Positions 33,758 to 42,845 of a stretch of 58,569 bases of DNA are shown piece by piece (within the stretch, counting starts at the first letter, position 1; every line of letters begins with the position of its first letter). A program made the position numbers and the translations under genes. The notes under the pieces are model-generated. The model searched no databases, was not told the DNA's origin, and saw only the letters and a list, made by a program, of their open reading frames with translations. Origin of the DNA: Aquimonas sp046318115 (lineage in GTDB: Bacteria; Pseudomonadota; Gammaproteobacteria; Xanthomonadales; Xanthomonadaceae); contig JBKCVA010000073.1 of assembly GCA_046318115.1 (NCBI GenBank), positions 1 through 58,569 of the forward strand, given 5' to 3'.

Positions 33758-34219
33758 ATGAAGACCAGAGAGTACGCGCTGCAGCAGCATCTGCCTGCGT
33801 GGATGATCGTGCTGATGCTGGCGCTCGTCGGCTGTGCGCCGCAGCCGCTGCCGCCGGAGTTCGGCCGCATCGAGGGCATCGAGATCGTCGATCTGCGCGA
33901 AGGTGCGGGCGCGCCGGCCCAGGCCGGCGACCGTCTGCGCATGCACTACCGCGGCTTTATCTTCGACCAGAGGGCGGAAGGCGGGCGCGGGCCGAAGTTC
34001 GATGATTCGCATGCACGCGGCCGGCCCTTCGAGTTCGTGCTGGGCGCGGGACAGGTGATTCGCGGATGGGATGAGGGCCTCGTGGGCCTCAAACCGGGCG
34101 GCCAGCGCCTCTTGCGGCTGGGCCCCGACTACGGGTACGGCGAGCGCGGCGCCGGCCGCGCGATCCCGCCCGGGGCCTCTCTGCTGTTCGAGGTCGAGCG
34201 AGTCGCTGAACCCGACTGA
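33758..34219 (+). CDS. FKBP-type peptidyl-prolyl isomerase, lipoprotein
   Basis: A 153-residue prolyl isomerase. Residues 15-26 form a lipobox (LMLALVGC, Cys26), so the protein is anchored to a membrane in the periplasm or outer membrane. The FKBP fold occupies about 45-150: LRMHYRGFIFDQ, FDDSHARGRPFEFVLGAGQV, IRGWDEGLVGLKPGGQRLL and IPPGASLLFEVE, with the usual hydrophobic pocket residues. It should assist folding of exported proteins. It is convergent with fabR, 11 bases apart. Confidence 0.92.
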   Translation: MKTREYALQQHLPAWMIVLMLALVGCAPQPLPPEFGRIEGIEIVDLREGAGAPAQAGDRLRMHYRGFIFDQRAEGGRGPKFDDSHARGRPFEFVLGAGQVIRGWDEGLVGLKPGGQRLLRLGPDYGYGERGAGRAIPPGASLLFEVERVAEPD

Positions 34220-34230
34220 GCGAGTCGCTC

Positions 34231-34899
34231 TCAGCCTGCGGGGTTGCGCTCTTCGCGCCAGCGCTGGGCGCCAAGAAAGATCATCCGCAGCTGGCGGGTC
34301 AGCTCCTGCTGCTGCTCGCGCTCGGCCTGCGAATTGCCCGGCGGCAGATCGAGGATATCGTTGATCGCGTTGATCACCGTGGCCACCACCAGCCGACAGA
34401 GCAGCGCCAGCGTGTTGGCATCGAGACCTGGCATGAGGTTCAGGCGGCGCATGTCCTGCGCCATCTCCTGAGCGAAATGGCCCTCCTCGGTGCGGATGGC
34501 CTGGCGGATGACCGGCGCCCCGCCGCCGCGCTCGGAGGCGATGAACAGGAAATGCGCGCGGTGCTGCTGCACATAGGTGCGGAAGATCACCACCGAGCTT
34601 CGCAGGATCTGGGTCGGCGGCAGGCCGGTGCGCCGGGCCTCGCGCAGCAGACGGCGCAGGGTTGCGCCGGACTCATCGACCAGCGCCAGCCCGAGTTCGT
34701 CAAGGTTCGGGAAGTGACGGTAGAACGCCGCCGGCACCACGCCGGCCTCGCGGGTGATCTCGCGCAGGCTCAGCGAGGCGAAGCTGCGACCTGTGCCCAT
34801 CAGCTGCAGTGCGGCGGACAACAGCTGGGCGCGCGTCAGCAGGCGGCGCTCGTCTCGGGTCAGGGTGGGGTCGGCCTCACCGGCCGTTCGTGAGTTCAT
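34231..34899 (-). CDS. fabR: TetR family repressor of unsaturated fatty acid synthesis
   Basis: A 222-residue regulator. The DNA-binding region (about 25-70) reads RSFASLSLREITREAGVVP, then AAFYRHFPNLDELGLALVDES, close to FabR of E. coli as I remember it, which represses fabA/fabB in response to the ratio of unsaturated to saturated acyl chains. The remaining helices form the effector domain. No fab genes are in the window, so its targets must be elsewhere. The strong match is in the DNA-binding half; the ligand half is less certain. Confidence 0.85.
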   Translation of the reverse strand: MNSRTAGEADPTLTRDERRLLTRAQLLSAALQLMGTGRSFASLSLREITREAGVVPAAFYRHFPNLDELGLALVDESGATLRRLLREARRTGLPPTQILRSSVVIFRTYVQQHRAHFLFIASERGGGAPVIRQAIRTEEGHFAQEMAQDMRRLNLMPGLDANTLALLCRLVVATVINAINDILDLPPGNSQAEREQQQELTRQLRMIFLGAQRWREERNPAG

Positions 34900-34974
34900 C
34901 GGGATGGCAGGGCGCGTGAGAGCCGCAGTGTAACCGCGGGTGGCCGCCGGGCCGCGTCGAATTCGGGGCTTGAC

Positions 34975-35105
34975 GCACCACCGATCAAGTCCCTTCTGGC
35001 CCTGATCCGTGGTCGCGAGTCCGGACTCGCGTGGGCGGGATCAAGCACGTGCCTGCCCGATCCGCGGGCGCGCCCTCGACGGCTCGCAGTCGCGCTGGAT
35101 TCCTC
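34975..35105 (-). repeat. Inverted copy of the dispersed repeat with 18-base palindrome
   Basis: On the minus strand the order is GCTTGATCC, CGAGTCCGGACTCGCGACCACGG, ATCAGGGCC and GGGACTTGATCGG; here the two arms touch, giving the perfect palindrome CGCGAGTCCGGACTCGCG at 35014-35031 instead of a hairpin with a loop. It lies between fabR and the diguanylate cyclase gene. Confidence 0.75.
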
Positions 35106-35114
35106 GGCGTTGCC

Positions 35115-37910
35115 TTACGTCTCCCGCCCCCGGGCCCAGGCCTCGAACTCGGCGGGAGCCAGGGCGGGCGCGAACAGGTAACCCTGTCCACGGCTGCAGC
35201 CCATGGCTTGCAGCGCGGCGCGCTGTTCTTCCAGCTCGATGCCCTCGGCGGTGAGCGCAAGCCCGAGATCGCCGGCGAAACCGATGATCGTGCGCACGAT
35301 GGCACGGTGGCGGGGATTGCTGCCCATGTCGCGGATGAAGCCGCGATCGATCTTCAGTGCGTCGAAGGGCGAGTCGGCGAATCGTTCGAGCGAGCTGTAG
35401 CCGGTGCCGAAGTCATCGACCGCCAGGCTGGCACCGGTCGACTTCAGGGCAGCCAGACGCTCGGCCGCCTGACCCATATCGCCGCCGAACACGCGCTCGG
35501 TGACTTCGATCTGCAGGTTCGCGGCGGGCAGCCCGGACGTAAGCAGCGCAGCCCTTACCTCATGCGCGGCGGCCTGTGAGGCCACCAGACGCTCGTCCAT
35601 GTTCACGTTCAAGATGAAGCCATCGCGCCTCAGGCCACGCCGCCACTCCGCCGCCTGACGACAGGCTGCGCGCAGCACCCAGAGGTCGATCTCGCCGATC
35701 AGCCCGGCCTCTTCGGCCAAAGGCAGGAACTCGCCGGGCAGCAGCAGCCCGCGTCGCGGATGGCGCCAGCGCACCAGTGCCTCACAGCCCAGGGCACGGC
35801 CACTTCCGAGGTCGACGATCGGCTGGTAGTGCACTTCGAATTCACCGCGGCCGATGGCCAGACGCAGGTCGGTCTGCAGTTCGAAACGGCGGCGCGCCTC
35901 CGCATGCATGGCCTCGTCGAAGACCGCGAAGCCGCCCTTGCCCTGCGCCTTGGCCCGGTACATGGCGGTGTCGGCATCGCGCAGGATCTGTTCGGGCCAG
36001 CGGTAGTCGGTGTGGCCCAGCACGATACCGACGCTGGCGCCGGAGTAGACCTCGTGGCCATCGACGCGAAACGGTCGTTCGAACAGCTCGGCGATGAGGC
36101 GCGCGGTGGCTTCGGCGCGCTCACGCGTGCACGGCCCCTTGGGCAGGAGACTGAATTCGTCGCCGCCATAACGCGCGAGCAGGGCCTCGCGCCCCAGGGT
36201 CAACGACAACCGCTCGCCGATGGCGACCAGCAGGCGATCGCCTGCGCCGTGGCCAAGACTGTCGTTGACCCATTTGAAGCCGTCCAGGTCGAGGAACAGC
36301 ACAGCGTAATCGTGGCAGTCGCGGCCCTGGGCCTCGCCGAGGGTGATCAGGAGCTGCTGTTCGAACTGCCAGCGATTGGGCAGACCGGTCAGGGGATCGA
36401 AGTTGGCATGGAAACGCAGCAGATGCTCGGCCTCGCGCTGCTGGCTGATGTCGACCACCGAACCGGACAGCTCCATCCCGCCCAAGCCTTCGCCGCCGCG
36501 CTGCACCGACAGATTGACCCAGAGCAGCCTGCCGTCCTGCCCCACGAGCCGAGTCGTGAAATCGGCCACGCGTCCGTCCGCGCGCAAGCGCGCCAGCAGC
36601 CGGTCGCGATCCTCGGGATCGGCGTAGAGGCTATCCACATGCTCCAGCGCGTGCACCAGCGTCGCCGGATCGGGGTAGCCCAGCATGCGCGACAGCGCCG
36701 GATTGACGTCGAGAAAGCGTCCCTGTTCGGTGCTGCGGAACAGGCCCACGGGCGAGCGATCGAACAATTCGCGGTAGCGCGCCTCGGCATCTGCAAGGGC
36801 TTGATGCTGTCGCTGCTCGAGGGTGATGTCACGCATCACGCCGGTCGATGCGATGTCGCCCTGGTACAGGATGGCATCGGCATGGACTTCGACGCTGATC
36901 ACATGACCGAGGCGGTGAAGCAAGCGGATGACATAGCGCTGCACGTCGAGCGAGCCGTCTTCGCGGGCCTGCCGCCGCGCTAGCTGGGCTTCGGCATCGT
37001 CGGGGTGGACGAGCTGCATGTAGCTGTGGCCGATCAGCTCCGCGGGCGCGCAGCCGAGCATCTCGGCCAAGGCCGGATTCACGAACAGCATGCGACCGCG
37101 CTGGATCAGAAACACGCCATCGCGGCAGTTCAGCACCAGCGCCCGGTACAGGCTTTCCGATTCACGCAGGGCCTGCTGGGCTTCCAGTTCGGCGCTGACG
37201 TCCACCAGCGATCCCTCGTGGAAGAGCGTTCGACCACTGGCATCGTTGACGGCACGCGCATTGATGCTGACCCACACCAGGCTGCCGTCGCGGCGGCGCA
37301 TGCGCTGGCGGCGTCCACGCACTCGCCCGCTGACCGCCAGTTCCTCGCGCACCCGCGCCGCATCGGCGGGGTCGTCGTACAGCCCCTCGATGTCCTCCGC
37401 AAGGGCAAGCAGCATCTGCGCCGGAGACTCGTAGCCGAACAGCTTGGCCATCGCCGGGTTGGCATCGATCAGGCCGCCCTCGGGCAGGCTCCGGTAGAGC
37501 CCCTCCGCGGCATGCCAGTACAGGGAACGGTAGCTCTCGCGCTGAGGGTCAGGGGTATGCTCGGCGAGCCGGTCCGGCGCCACATCGAGCAGGACGAAAA
37601 TGTGGGTGCCGTCGTCCGCGTCCATGCACTCGGCGTTGATCCTGCACAGCAGCAGGTGTCCTTTGGCGTGGCGCACCGTGACCTGCAGGCCGCTGACCCG
37701 CCCGTACTCGCGCAGCTGTGACCAGATCGCCGTGCGGACCGTCATCTCCGGCCACAGGCCCAGCTCGAGAGGACGACGACCGAGGGTGTCCTCGCTGCGG
37801 TAGCCGAGCATGCGTTCGAGCGCGGGATTGACCTCCAGCACGGTTCCGCGGTCGGCGCAGATCAGCGCTACCACCGTATCCGAGTGCCTGAAGCGATCCA
37901 GAAGACCCAC
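35115..37910 (-). CDS. Sensor protein with four PAS domains, GGDEF and EAL
   Basis: A 931-residue cytoplasmic enzyme for making and/or degrading cyclic di-GMP. GTG 37910 is chosen because AGGGGAGGG lies 7 bases upstream and no ATG fits; the open frame further upstream is antisense to lptD. PAS domains lie at about 5-110, 125-240, 250-370 and 375-490. The cyclase domain (about 505-665) has the intact RYGGDEF motif but no RxxD inhibitory site five residues before it. The phosphodiesterase domain (about 680-925) has CEALVRWRHPRRG, EVTERVFGGD, DDFGTGYSSLERF, LKIDRGFI and TAEGIELEEQ. Both halves look catalytically competent. No membrane segment; ligand of the PAS domains unknown. Confidence 0.95.
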   Translation of the reverse strand: MGLLDRFRHSDTVVALICADRGTVLEVNPALERMLGYRSEDTLGRRPLELGLWPEMTVRTAIWSQLREYGRVSGLQVTVRHAKGHLLLCRINAECMDADDGTHIFVLLDVAPDRLAEHTPDPQRESYRSLYWHAAEGLYRSLPEGGLIDANPAMAKLFGYESPAQMLLALAEDIEGLYDDPADAARVREELAVSGRVRGRRQRMRRRDGSLVWVSINARAVNDASGRTLFHEGSLVDVSAELEAQQALRESESLYRALVLNCRDGVFLIQRGRMLFVNPALAEMLGCAPAELIGHSYMQLVHPDDAEAQLARRQAREDGSLDVQRYVIRLLHRLGHVISVEVHADAILYQGDIASTGVMRDITLEQRQHQALADAEARYRELFDRSPVGLFRSTEQGRFLDVNPALSRMLGYPDPATLVHALEHVDSLYADPEDRDRLLARLRADGRVADFTTRLVGQDGRLLWVNLSVQRGGEGLGGMELSGSVVDISQQREAEHLLRFHANFDPLTGLPNRWQFEQQLLITLGEAQGRDCHDYAVLFLDLDGFKWVNDSLGHGAGDRLLVAIGERLSLTLGREALLARYGGDEFSLLPKGPCTRERAEATARLIAELFERPFRVDGHEVYSGASVGIVLGHTDYRWPEQILRDADTAMYRAKAQGKGGFAVFDEAMHAEARRRFELQTDLRLAIGRGEFEVHYQPIVDLGSGRALGCEALVRWRHPRRGLLLPGEFLPLAEEAGLIGEIDLWVLRAACRQAAEWRRGLRRDGFILNVNMDERLVASQAAAHEVRAALLTSGLPAANLQIEVTERVFGGDMGQAAERLAALKSTGASLAVDDFGTGYSSLERFADSPFDALKIDRGFIRDMGSNPRHRAIVRTIIGFAGDLGLALTAEGIELEEQRAALQAMGCSRGQGYLFAPALAPAEFEAWARGRET

Positions 37911-38093
37911 CCAACGCCCTCCCCTGCGCGAGACGCCGAATATACGGACCCGGTCAGCGGCGTGCGCGCCGGTTTGCCGGGTCCGCGGCGTTTCCTGCAA
38001 GCTTGAGGCCACCCGGCCGTCCGCGTCCTGCTTGCCCGAGTCCGGCGGCGGCGCACGGCAGGCCTCCCGCCCTCTGCTTCCGAGCGTTGCCCC

Positions 38094-40322
38094 TTGAGTC
38101 CGAAACGCCCCCGAATCCATCGATTGAGCCTCGCGCTCGGCTTCGCATTGGCGAGCACCGCCCAGGCCCAGACGACCCTGCCGGACTGGAGTCTGTGCCG
38201 GGTGCGCGAACTGCCCGCCTTTTACCGGCCGGATCTTCCGCGCGACGTCGAACGCGAAAGCGCGCCTGTTGACGTGGTCGGTCGCGCATTCCGCATCGAA
38301 GACGCCGGGCACTACGTGCTCGAAGGCGGCGCGGAGCTGCTGCGCGCCGACCAGCGCCTGCTCGCGCCGCTTCTCGAGTACGTCGCTGACACCGGTGAAT
38401 TCAGCGCGCCGCAGGGGCTGCAGTACCAGGACAGTGCCCTGCTGGTCGAAGCCGCCGAAGCCAAGGGCGATCTCAAGCGCGACCGGACCGAACTCAGCGA
38501 CCTGCGGTACCAGATGCTGCAGCTGCGCGGCAACGGCGTGGCCGCGGCGGCACGCATGGAGGGCACGCTCAGTTCGCTGGACAGCGTCACCTACACCACC
38601 TGCGAACCCGGACAGACGACCTGGCAGTTCCGCGCCCAGCAGATCGACCTGGATACTGCCACCGGCCTCGGCAAGGCCCGCAACGCGCGGCTGGAGTTCG
38701 CCGGGCTGCCGGTGTTCTACCTGCCCTATGTCACCTTTCCGATCGACGAGCGCCGGCGCAGCGGCTTCCTGTACCCGGGCGTGGGCTCGGGCAACAGCAA
38801 CGGCCTCGACATCCGCCTGCCCTACTACCTGAACCTGGCGCCCAACTACGACGCCACCGTGGTGCTGCGCAGCCTGGGCCGCCGTGGCCTGATGCTGGGC
38901 GGCGAGTTCCGCTACCTGGGCCGCAGCTTCGAGGGCCAGGTCGAGGGCGATTGGCTGCCGAACGACGACGTCCGCGGCCGCGACCGCGGCGCTCTGCGCT
39001 ACCGCCACTACGGGCGGCTGTCGCCGGTCTGGACGGTGCAGGCCGACCTCAACCACGTCTCCGACGACCGCTACTTCGAAGACTTTGGCGACTCCCTGAC
39101 CAGCATTTCGACCACCCTGCTGGAGAGCCACGCCGGTTTGCGCGGTCGCGGCCTGCAGTGGCAAGCCAGTGCGGTCGCGCGCGACTTCCAGCTGGTCGAC
39201 CCGCTGATCGCCGACAGCGCGGCACCCTTCCAGCAGCTGCCGCAGCTGCGATTCAGCGGCTGGCTGCCGGCCGGGCCCATGCGCTTCGGCGTCGATGCGG
39301 AGCTGGTCGCGTTCGGGCATGAGGACCGCGCCGCGGGCAGCCGCTACGACCTGCGTCCCTGGCTGCGTGCTCCGGTAGAGCGCGCCTGGGGCTTCCTGCG
39401 GCCTGAACTGGCCTTCCGCCAGACCGGCTACCGCCTCGACCGTGGCTTCGAAGCCGACTTCGCCGATCGCAGCCCGCAGCGCAGCCTGCCGATCGTGAGC
39501 CTCGACAGTGGCTTGCTGTTCGAGCGCGCGACCCGGCTGTTCGGCGCCGACCTGCAGCAGACCCTGGAGCCGCGCCTGTTCTATCTGCGAGCCCCCTTCC
39601 GTGACCAGGACGATCTGCCGCTGTTCGACACCCAGGAGCTGTCCTTCAGCTTCGCCCAGCTGTTCCGCTCCAACCGCTTCACCGGCGCCGACCGGCAGAT
39701 GGACGCGAATCAGCTCACACTCGCGGTGGGCAGCCGCTTCTTCGACGCCAGCGACGGCCGCGAGCGCTTCGCCGCCAGCGTCGGGCAGATCCGCTACTTC
39801 GACGCACCGAGGGTGGGCCTCATGCCGGGCGGCCTGTCGACGCGCCCCAACGCTTCGCCTTTTGTCGGCGAGATCTCGGCCAACTTCAGCCGAAACTTCT
39901 CGGCGGGCGTCGGCAGCCAGTGGGACCCCGACCTCAAGCGCACCGATCTTTCGGCGCTGCGCGCGCAGTACCGCCGCGACGATGGCACGGTGGCCAACCT
40001 GAGCTATCGTTTCCGCCGCACGACCGGAGCACCTGTCGAACAGATCGACAGCAGTTGGCTGGTGCCGGTGAGCCCGGCCTGGCGGATCCTCGGCCGCTGG
40101 AACTACTCGATTGCCGATCGCAGCACCATCGAGGCCTTCGCCGGGCTGCAATGGGAAAGCTGCTGCGTAGCCGTGCGCCTGCTGGGCCGGCACTACGTGC
40201 GCAACCGCGAGGGAGAAAAGAACAACGCGCTCTACGTCGAGATCGAGCTGAAGGGTCTCGGCCGCTTCGGTCGCGACTCAGAGGAGCTTTTGCAGCGTGC
40301 TATTCTCGGCTACTCGCGCTAG
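38094..40322 (+). CDS. lptD: LPS-assembly protein LptD (outer membrane)
   Basis: A 742-residue outer-membrane beta-barrel that inserts lipopolysaccharide into the outer leaflet with LptE. It has a signal peptide (LSLALGFALASTAQAQ), an OstA-like periplasmic domain (about 40-200; GRAFRIEDAGHYVLEGGAEL), and a barrel ending in EELLQRAILGYSR. Cys35, Cys170 and the CC pair at 690-691 correspond to the two interdomain disulfides needed for function. The start is TTG 38094, with only a weak ribosome site. It heads the lptD-surA-pdxA-rsmA-apaG-apaH cluster known in many gammaproteobacteria. Confidence 0.95.
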   Translation: MSPKRPRIHRLSLALGFALASTAQAQTTLPDWSLCRVRELPAFYRPDLPRDVERESAPVDVVGRAFRIEDAGHYVLEGGAELLRADQRLLAPLLEYVADTGEFSAPQGLQYQDSALLVEAAEAKGDLKRDRTELSDLRYQMLQLRGNGVAAAARMEGTLSSLDSVTYTTCEPGQTTWQFRAQQIDLDTATGLGKARNARLEFAGLPVFYLPYVTFPIDERRRSGFLYPGVGSGNSNGLDIRLPYYLNLAPNYDATVVLRSLGRRGLMLGGEFRYLGRSFEGQVEGDWLPNDDVRGRDRGALRYRHYGRLSPVWTVQADLNHVSDDRYFEDFGDSLTSISTTLLESHAGLRGRGLQWQASAVARDFQLVDPLIADSAAPFQQLPQLRFSGWLPAGPMRFGVDAELVAFGHEDRAAGSRYDLRPWLRAPVERAWGFLRPELAFRQTGYRLDRGFEADFADRSPQRSLPIVSLDSGLLFERATRLFGADLQQTLEPRLFYLRAPFRDQDDLPLFDTQELSFSFAQLFRSNRFTGADRQMDANQLTLAVGSRFFDASDGRERFAASVGQIRYFDAPRVGLMPGGLSTRPNASPFVGEISANFSRNFSAGVGSQWDPDLKRTDLSALRAQYRRDDGTVANLSYRFRRTTGAPVEQIDSSWLVPVSPAWRILGRWNYSIADRSTIEAFAGLQWESCCVAVRLLGRHYVRNREGEKNNALYVEIELKGLGRFGRDSEELLQRAILGYSR

Positions 40323-40515
40323 TCGCCCGCAGCGGCGCGCACGGCCTGCCTGCATCGCCCTGCCCGCCGCGCGACCGGCCTGTGGCCCGAGCCCTCCGTT
40401 CCGTGCGCGGGCGAGCGTTTAGGCCGCGTCCATGCGCCCCGTGCGAGCCTCCGGGCGCTGCCCGCAGCTGCGGGCCGCTGAACCCCACCCAGAACACACA
40501 CGAGACCGTTCACGC

Positions 40516-41820
40516 ATGAACCGGATCGCCTCCCGCTGCACCGTCCTGCTGGTCCTGCTCGCCGCCGCGCTCGGCGCCCCTGTCCACGCCCAGCTCGCCG
40601 TACCCGTCGCGCCGGTCGAGAGCGTGGTCGCCGTGGTCGAGGAGGACGTCATCCTGCGCAGCGAGCTCGACCGCGCCATCGCGAACATCACCAGCCAGTA
40701 TGCCGACCGTCGCGACCAGCTGCCGCCGCAGGCTGCGCTGGAGCGTCAGGTGCTGGAGCGCCTGATTCTGCTGCGCCTGCAGGTCCAGCGCGCCCGCGAA
40801 ACGGGTGTGCGCGTGCCGGACGCGGAAGTCGAGGAGGCCATCCGCCGCATTGCCCAGCAGAACAACATCAGCCTCGACCAGATGCGCAGCCAGCTGGCAA
40901 ACGACGGCATCGAACTGCCGGAATTCGCGCAGTCGCTGCGCGATGAAATGGTGGTCCAGCGGCTGCGTCAGCAGATCGTGCAGAGCCGAGTACAGGTCAG
41001 CGAGAGCGAGATCGATATTCTGCTGGCCTCCGAATCGCAGCAGGTCGGCCGCGTCCGCGCCGCCAACATCCTGGTCGCCCTGCCCGACGGCGCCACGCCC
41101 GAGCAGATCGAACTTGCCAAGACCAAAATCGACGGGGTCCGTAGCCTGATCGCGCGCGGCGAAATGGGCTTCCAGGCCGCGGCCATCCGCTACTCGGACG
41201 CGCCCAATGCACTCGAGGGCGGTGATCTCGGGGTGCGTCGCCTTGACGAGATGCCGCCGCTGTTCGCGCGCATGCTCGAGTCGATGCAGCCCGGCGACGT
41301 GTCGGAAGCCGTGCGCGGCCCGGGCGGCTACCACCTGCTGCAGCTGGTCGAGCGGGCCAACGACGGCCCGCAGCAGCTGACCGAGTACAACGCCCGCCAC
41401 ATCATGGTGCGGATCAACGAGGTGGTCAGCCGCGAGGACGCTCGCGCACGCATCGACGCCTTGCTGGGCCGCATCCGCGCGGGCGAGGACTTCGCGGAGC
41501 TCGCGCGCGCAGAATCGCAGGATGCCGCCACCCGCAATCAGGGCGGCGACATGGGCTGGTTCCCGGTCAACGCCTGGGGTGAGGCGATCGGCCAAGCCGT
41601 GCTTGCGCTGAAGGACGGCGAGATTTCCGAGCCATTCGTGAGCAGCAGCGGCTGGCACATCGTGCAGCGCCTCGGCTCGCGCGAGCAGGACATCACTGAT
41701 CGGGTGCGCCGCGACGAGGCGCGCGAGACCATCGGCCGCCGCAAGGCCGAGGACGAATACGAGCGCTTCCTGCGCCAGCTTCGCGACGAAGCCTACGTCG
41801 AAACCCGATTGGCGGGCTGA
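40516..41820 (+). CDS. surA: Periplasmic chaperone/peptidyl-prolyl isomerase SurA
   Basis: A 434-residue periplasmic chaperone for outer-membrane proteins. It has a signal peptide (VLLVLLAAALGAPVHAQ), a SurA N-terminal domain (about 35-165; SVVAVVEEDVILRSELDRAI), and two parvulin domains (about 175-280 and 285-385) including FQAAAIRYSDAPNALEGGDLG and FAELARAESQDAATRNQGGD, and a helical C-terminal tail. Together with LptD, whose maturation it helps, it makes a functional pair. The gap of 193 bases after lptD is unusually long for this operon; the ATG 40516 is chosen by the signal peptide. Confidence 0.96.
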   Translation: MNRIASRCTVLLVLLAAALGAPVHAQLAVPVAPVESVVAVVEEDVILRSELDRAIANITSQYADRRDQLPPQAALERQVLERLILLRLQVQRARETGVRVPDAEVEEAIRRIAQQNNISLDQMRSQLANDGIELPEFAQSLRDEMVVQRLRQQIVQSRVQVSESEIDILLASESQQVGRVRAANILVALPDGATPEQIELAKTKIDGVRSLIARGEMGFQAAAIRYSDAPNALEGGDLGVRRLDEMPPLFARMLESMQPGDVSEAVRGPGGYHLLQLVERANDGPQQLTEYNARHIMVRINEVVSREDARARIDALLGRIRAGEDFAELARAESQDAATRNQGGDMGWFPVNAWGEAIGQAVLALKDGEISEPFVSSSGWHIVQRLGSREQDITDRVRRDEARETIGRRKAEDEYERFLRQLRDEAYVETRLAG

Positions 41821-41828
41821 TCGCTCGC

Positions 41829-42845
41829 ATGGGCGCGCCCGCGCGCACGCACCGCGGCGCGGCGCGCCTGCTGTTGATCCCCGGCGAGCCGGCGGGCATC
41901 GGCCCGGAGCTCGCTCTGAAGCTCGCGCTCGAAGCCCGTGACTCTGAGCTTCTGGCGCTGGCCGACCCAGACCAGCTCAGGGGTCTCGCGAGCCGGCTCG
42001 GGCTGGGAGTCGAAATCCACGAGAGCCGCGGTGACGAGATCGAGCGCCGCGGCGGCCATCTTTCGGTTCTTCCACAACGTCTGGCGGCTCCCGCAAGGCC
42101 GGGTGTGGTGGATACCACCAATGTCGCGCAGGTGCTGGCCTGCATCGACCGCGGCGTCGATTTGTGTCTCAACGGCGAGTTCGAGGGCCTGGTCACGGGC
42201 CCGGTGCACAAGGCGGTGATCAATGCTGCCGGCATCGCCTTCAGCGGCATGACCGAACGCCTCGCCGAGCGCGCTGGCGTGGACGACGTGGTGATGATGC
42301 TGGCCTCGCCCAGCCTGCGCGTGGCGCTGGTCACCACCCACCTGCCGCTGCGCGCGGTGCCCGATGCGATCAGCGACGCGCGCATCGCCCGCGTCGCCCG
42401 TACTCTGGACGGCGCGCTGCGCCGCGATTTCGGCATCGCCGCGCCGCGTATTGCCGTTCTCGGACTGAATCCGCACGCCGGTGAGGACGGCCATCTGGGG
42501 CGCGAGGAGATCGAGATCATCCACCCCTGCCTCGACGCGCTGCGCGCCGAAGGGCTGGCGCTGGTCGGCCCGCTCCCCGCGGACACGGCCTTCCTGCCGC
42601 AGGTGCTGATCGGCATCGACGCGGTGCTTGCCATGTATCACGACCAGGGTCTGCCGGTGCTCAAGTACAGCGGCTTCGAGCAAGCCGTGAACATCAGTCT
42701 TGGACTGCCCTTCGTGCGCGTTGCCGTGGACCATGGCACCGCGCTGCCGCTGGCGGGAACCGGACAGGCCGACGCCAGCAGCCTGATCGCCGCGCATCGA
42801 CTCGCCTGCAGCCTGGCCCTGCACCGCCGGAACGCCCCGCCATGA
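41829..42845 (+). CDS. pdxA: 4-hydroxythreonine-4-phosphate dehydrogenase
   Basis: A 338-residue NAD-dependent enzyme of pyridoxal-phosphate synthesis. The metal-binding histidines are in THLPLRAVPDAI, GLNPHAGEDGHLG and AMYHDQGLPVLKYSGF. At the position where E. coli PdxA has His136 in GHTEF (substrate contact), this protein has Met in FSGMTERLAER; a change that may affect the reaction. It starts nine bases after surA and overlaps rsmA by four bases (ATGA), so the genes are co-translated. Confidence 0.93.
   Translation: MGAPARTHRGAARLLLIPGEPAGIGPELALKLALEARDSELLALADPDQLRGLASRLGLGVEIHESRGDEIERRGGHLSVLPQRLAAPARPGVVDTTNVAQVLACIDRGVDLCLNGEFEGLVTGPVHKAVINAAGIAFSGMTERLAERAGVDDVVMMLASPSLRVALVTTHLPLRAVPDAISDARIARVARTLDGALRRDFGIAAPRIAVLGLNPHAGEDGHLGREEIEIIHPCLDALRAEGLALVGPLPADTAFLPQVLIGIDAVLAMYHDQGLPVLKYSGFEQAVNISLGLPFVRVAVDHGTALPLAGTGQADASSLIAAHRLACSLALHRRNAPP

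Noticed and set aside
37911..40193. Upstream extension of the GGDEF-EAL frame
   Set aside because: It runs antisense through lptD, whose domains and cysteines are clear; GTG 37910 with a strong ribosome site is the start.
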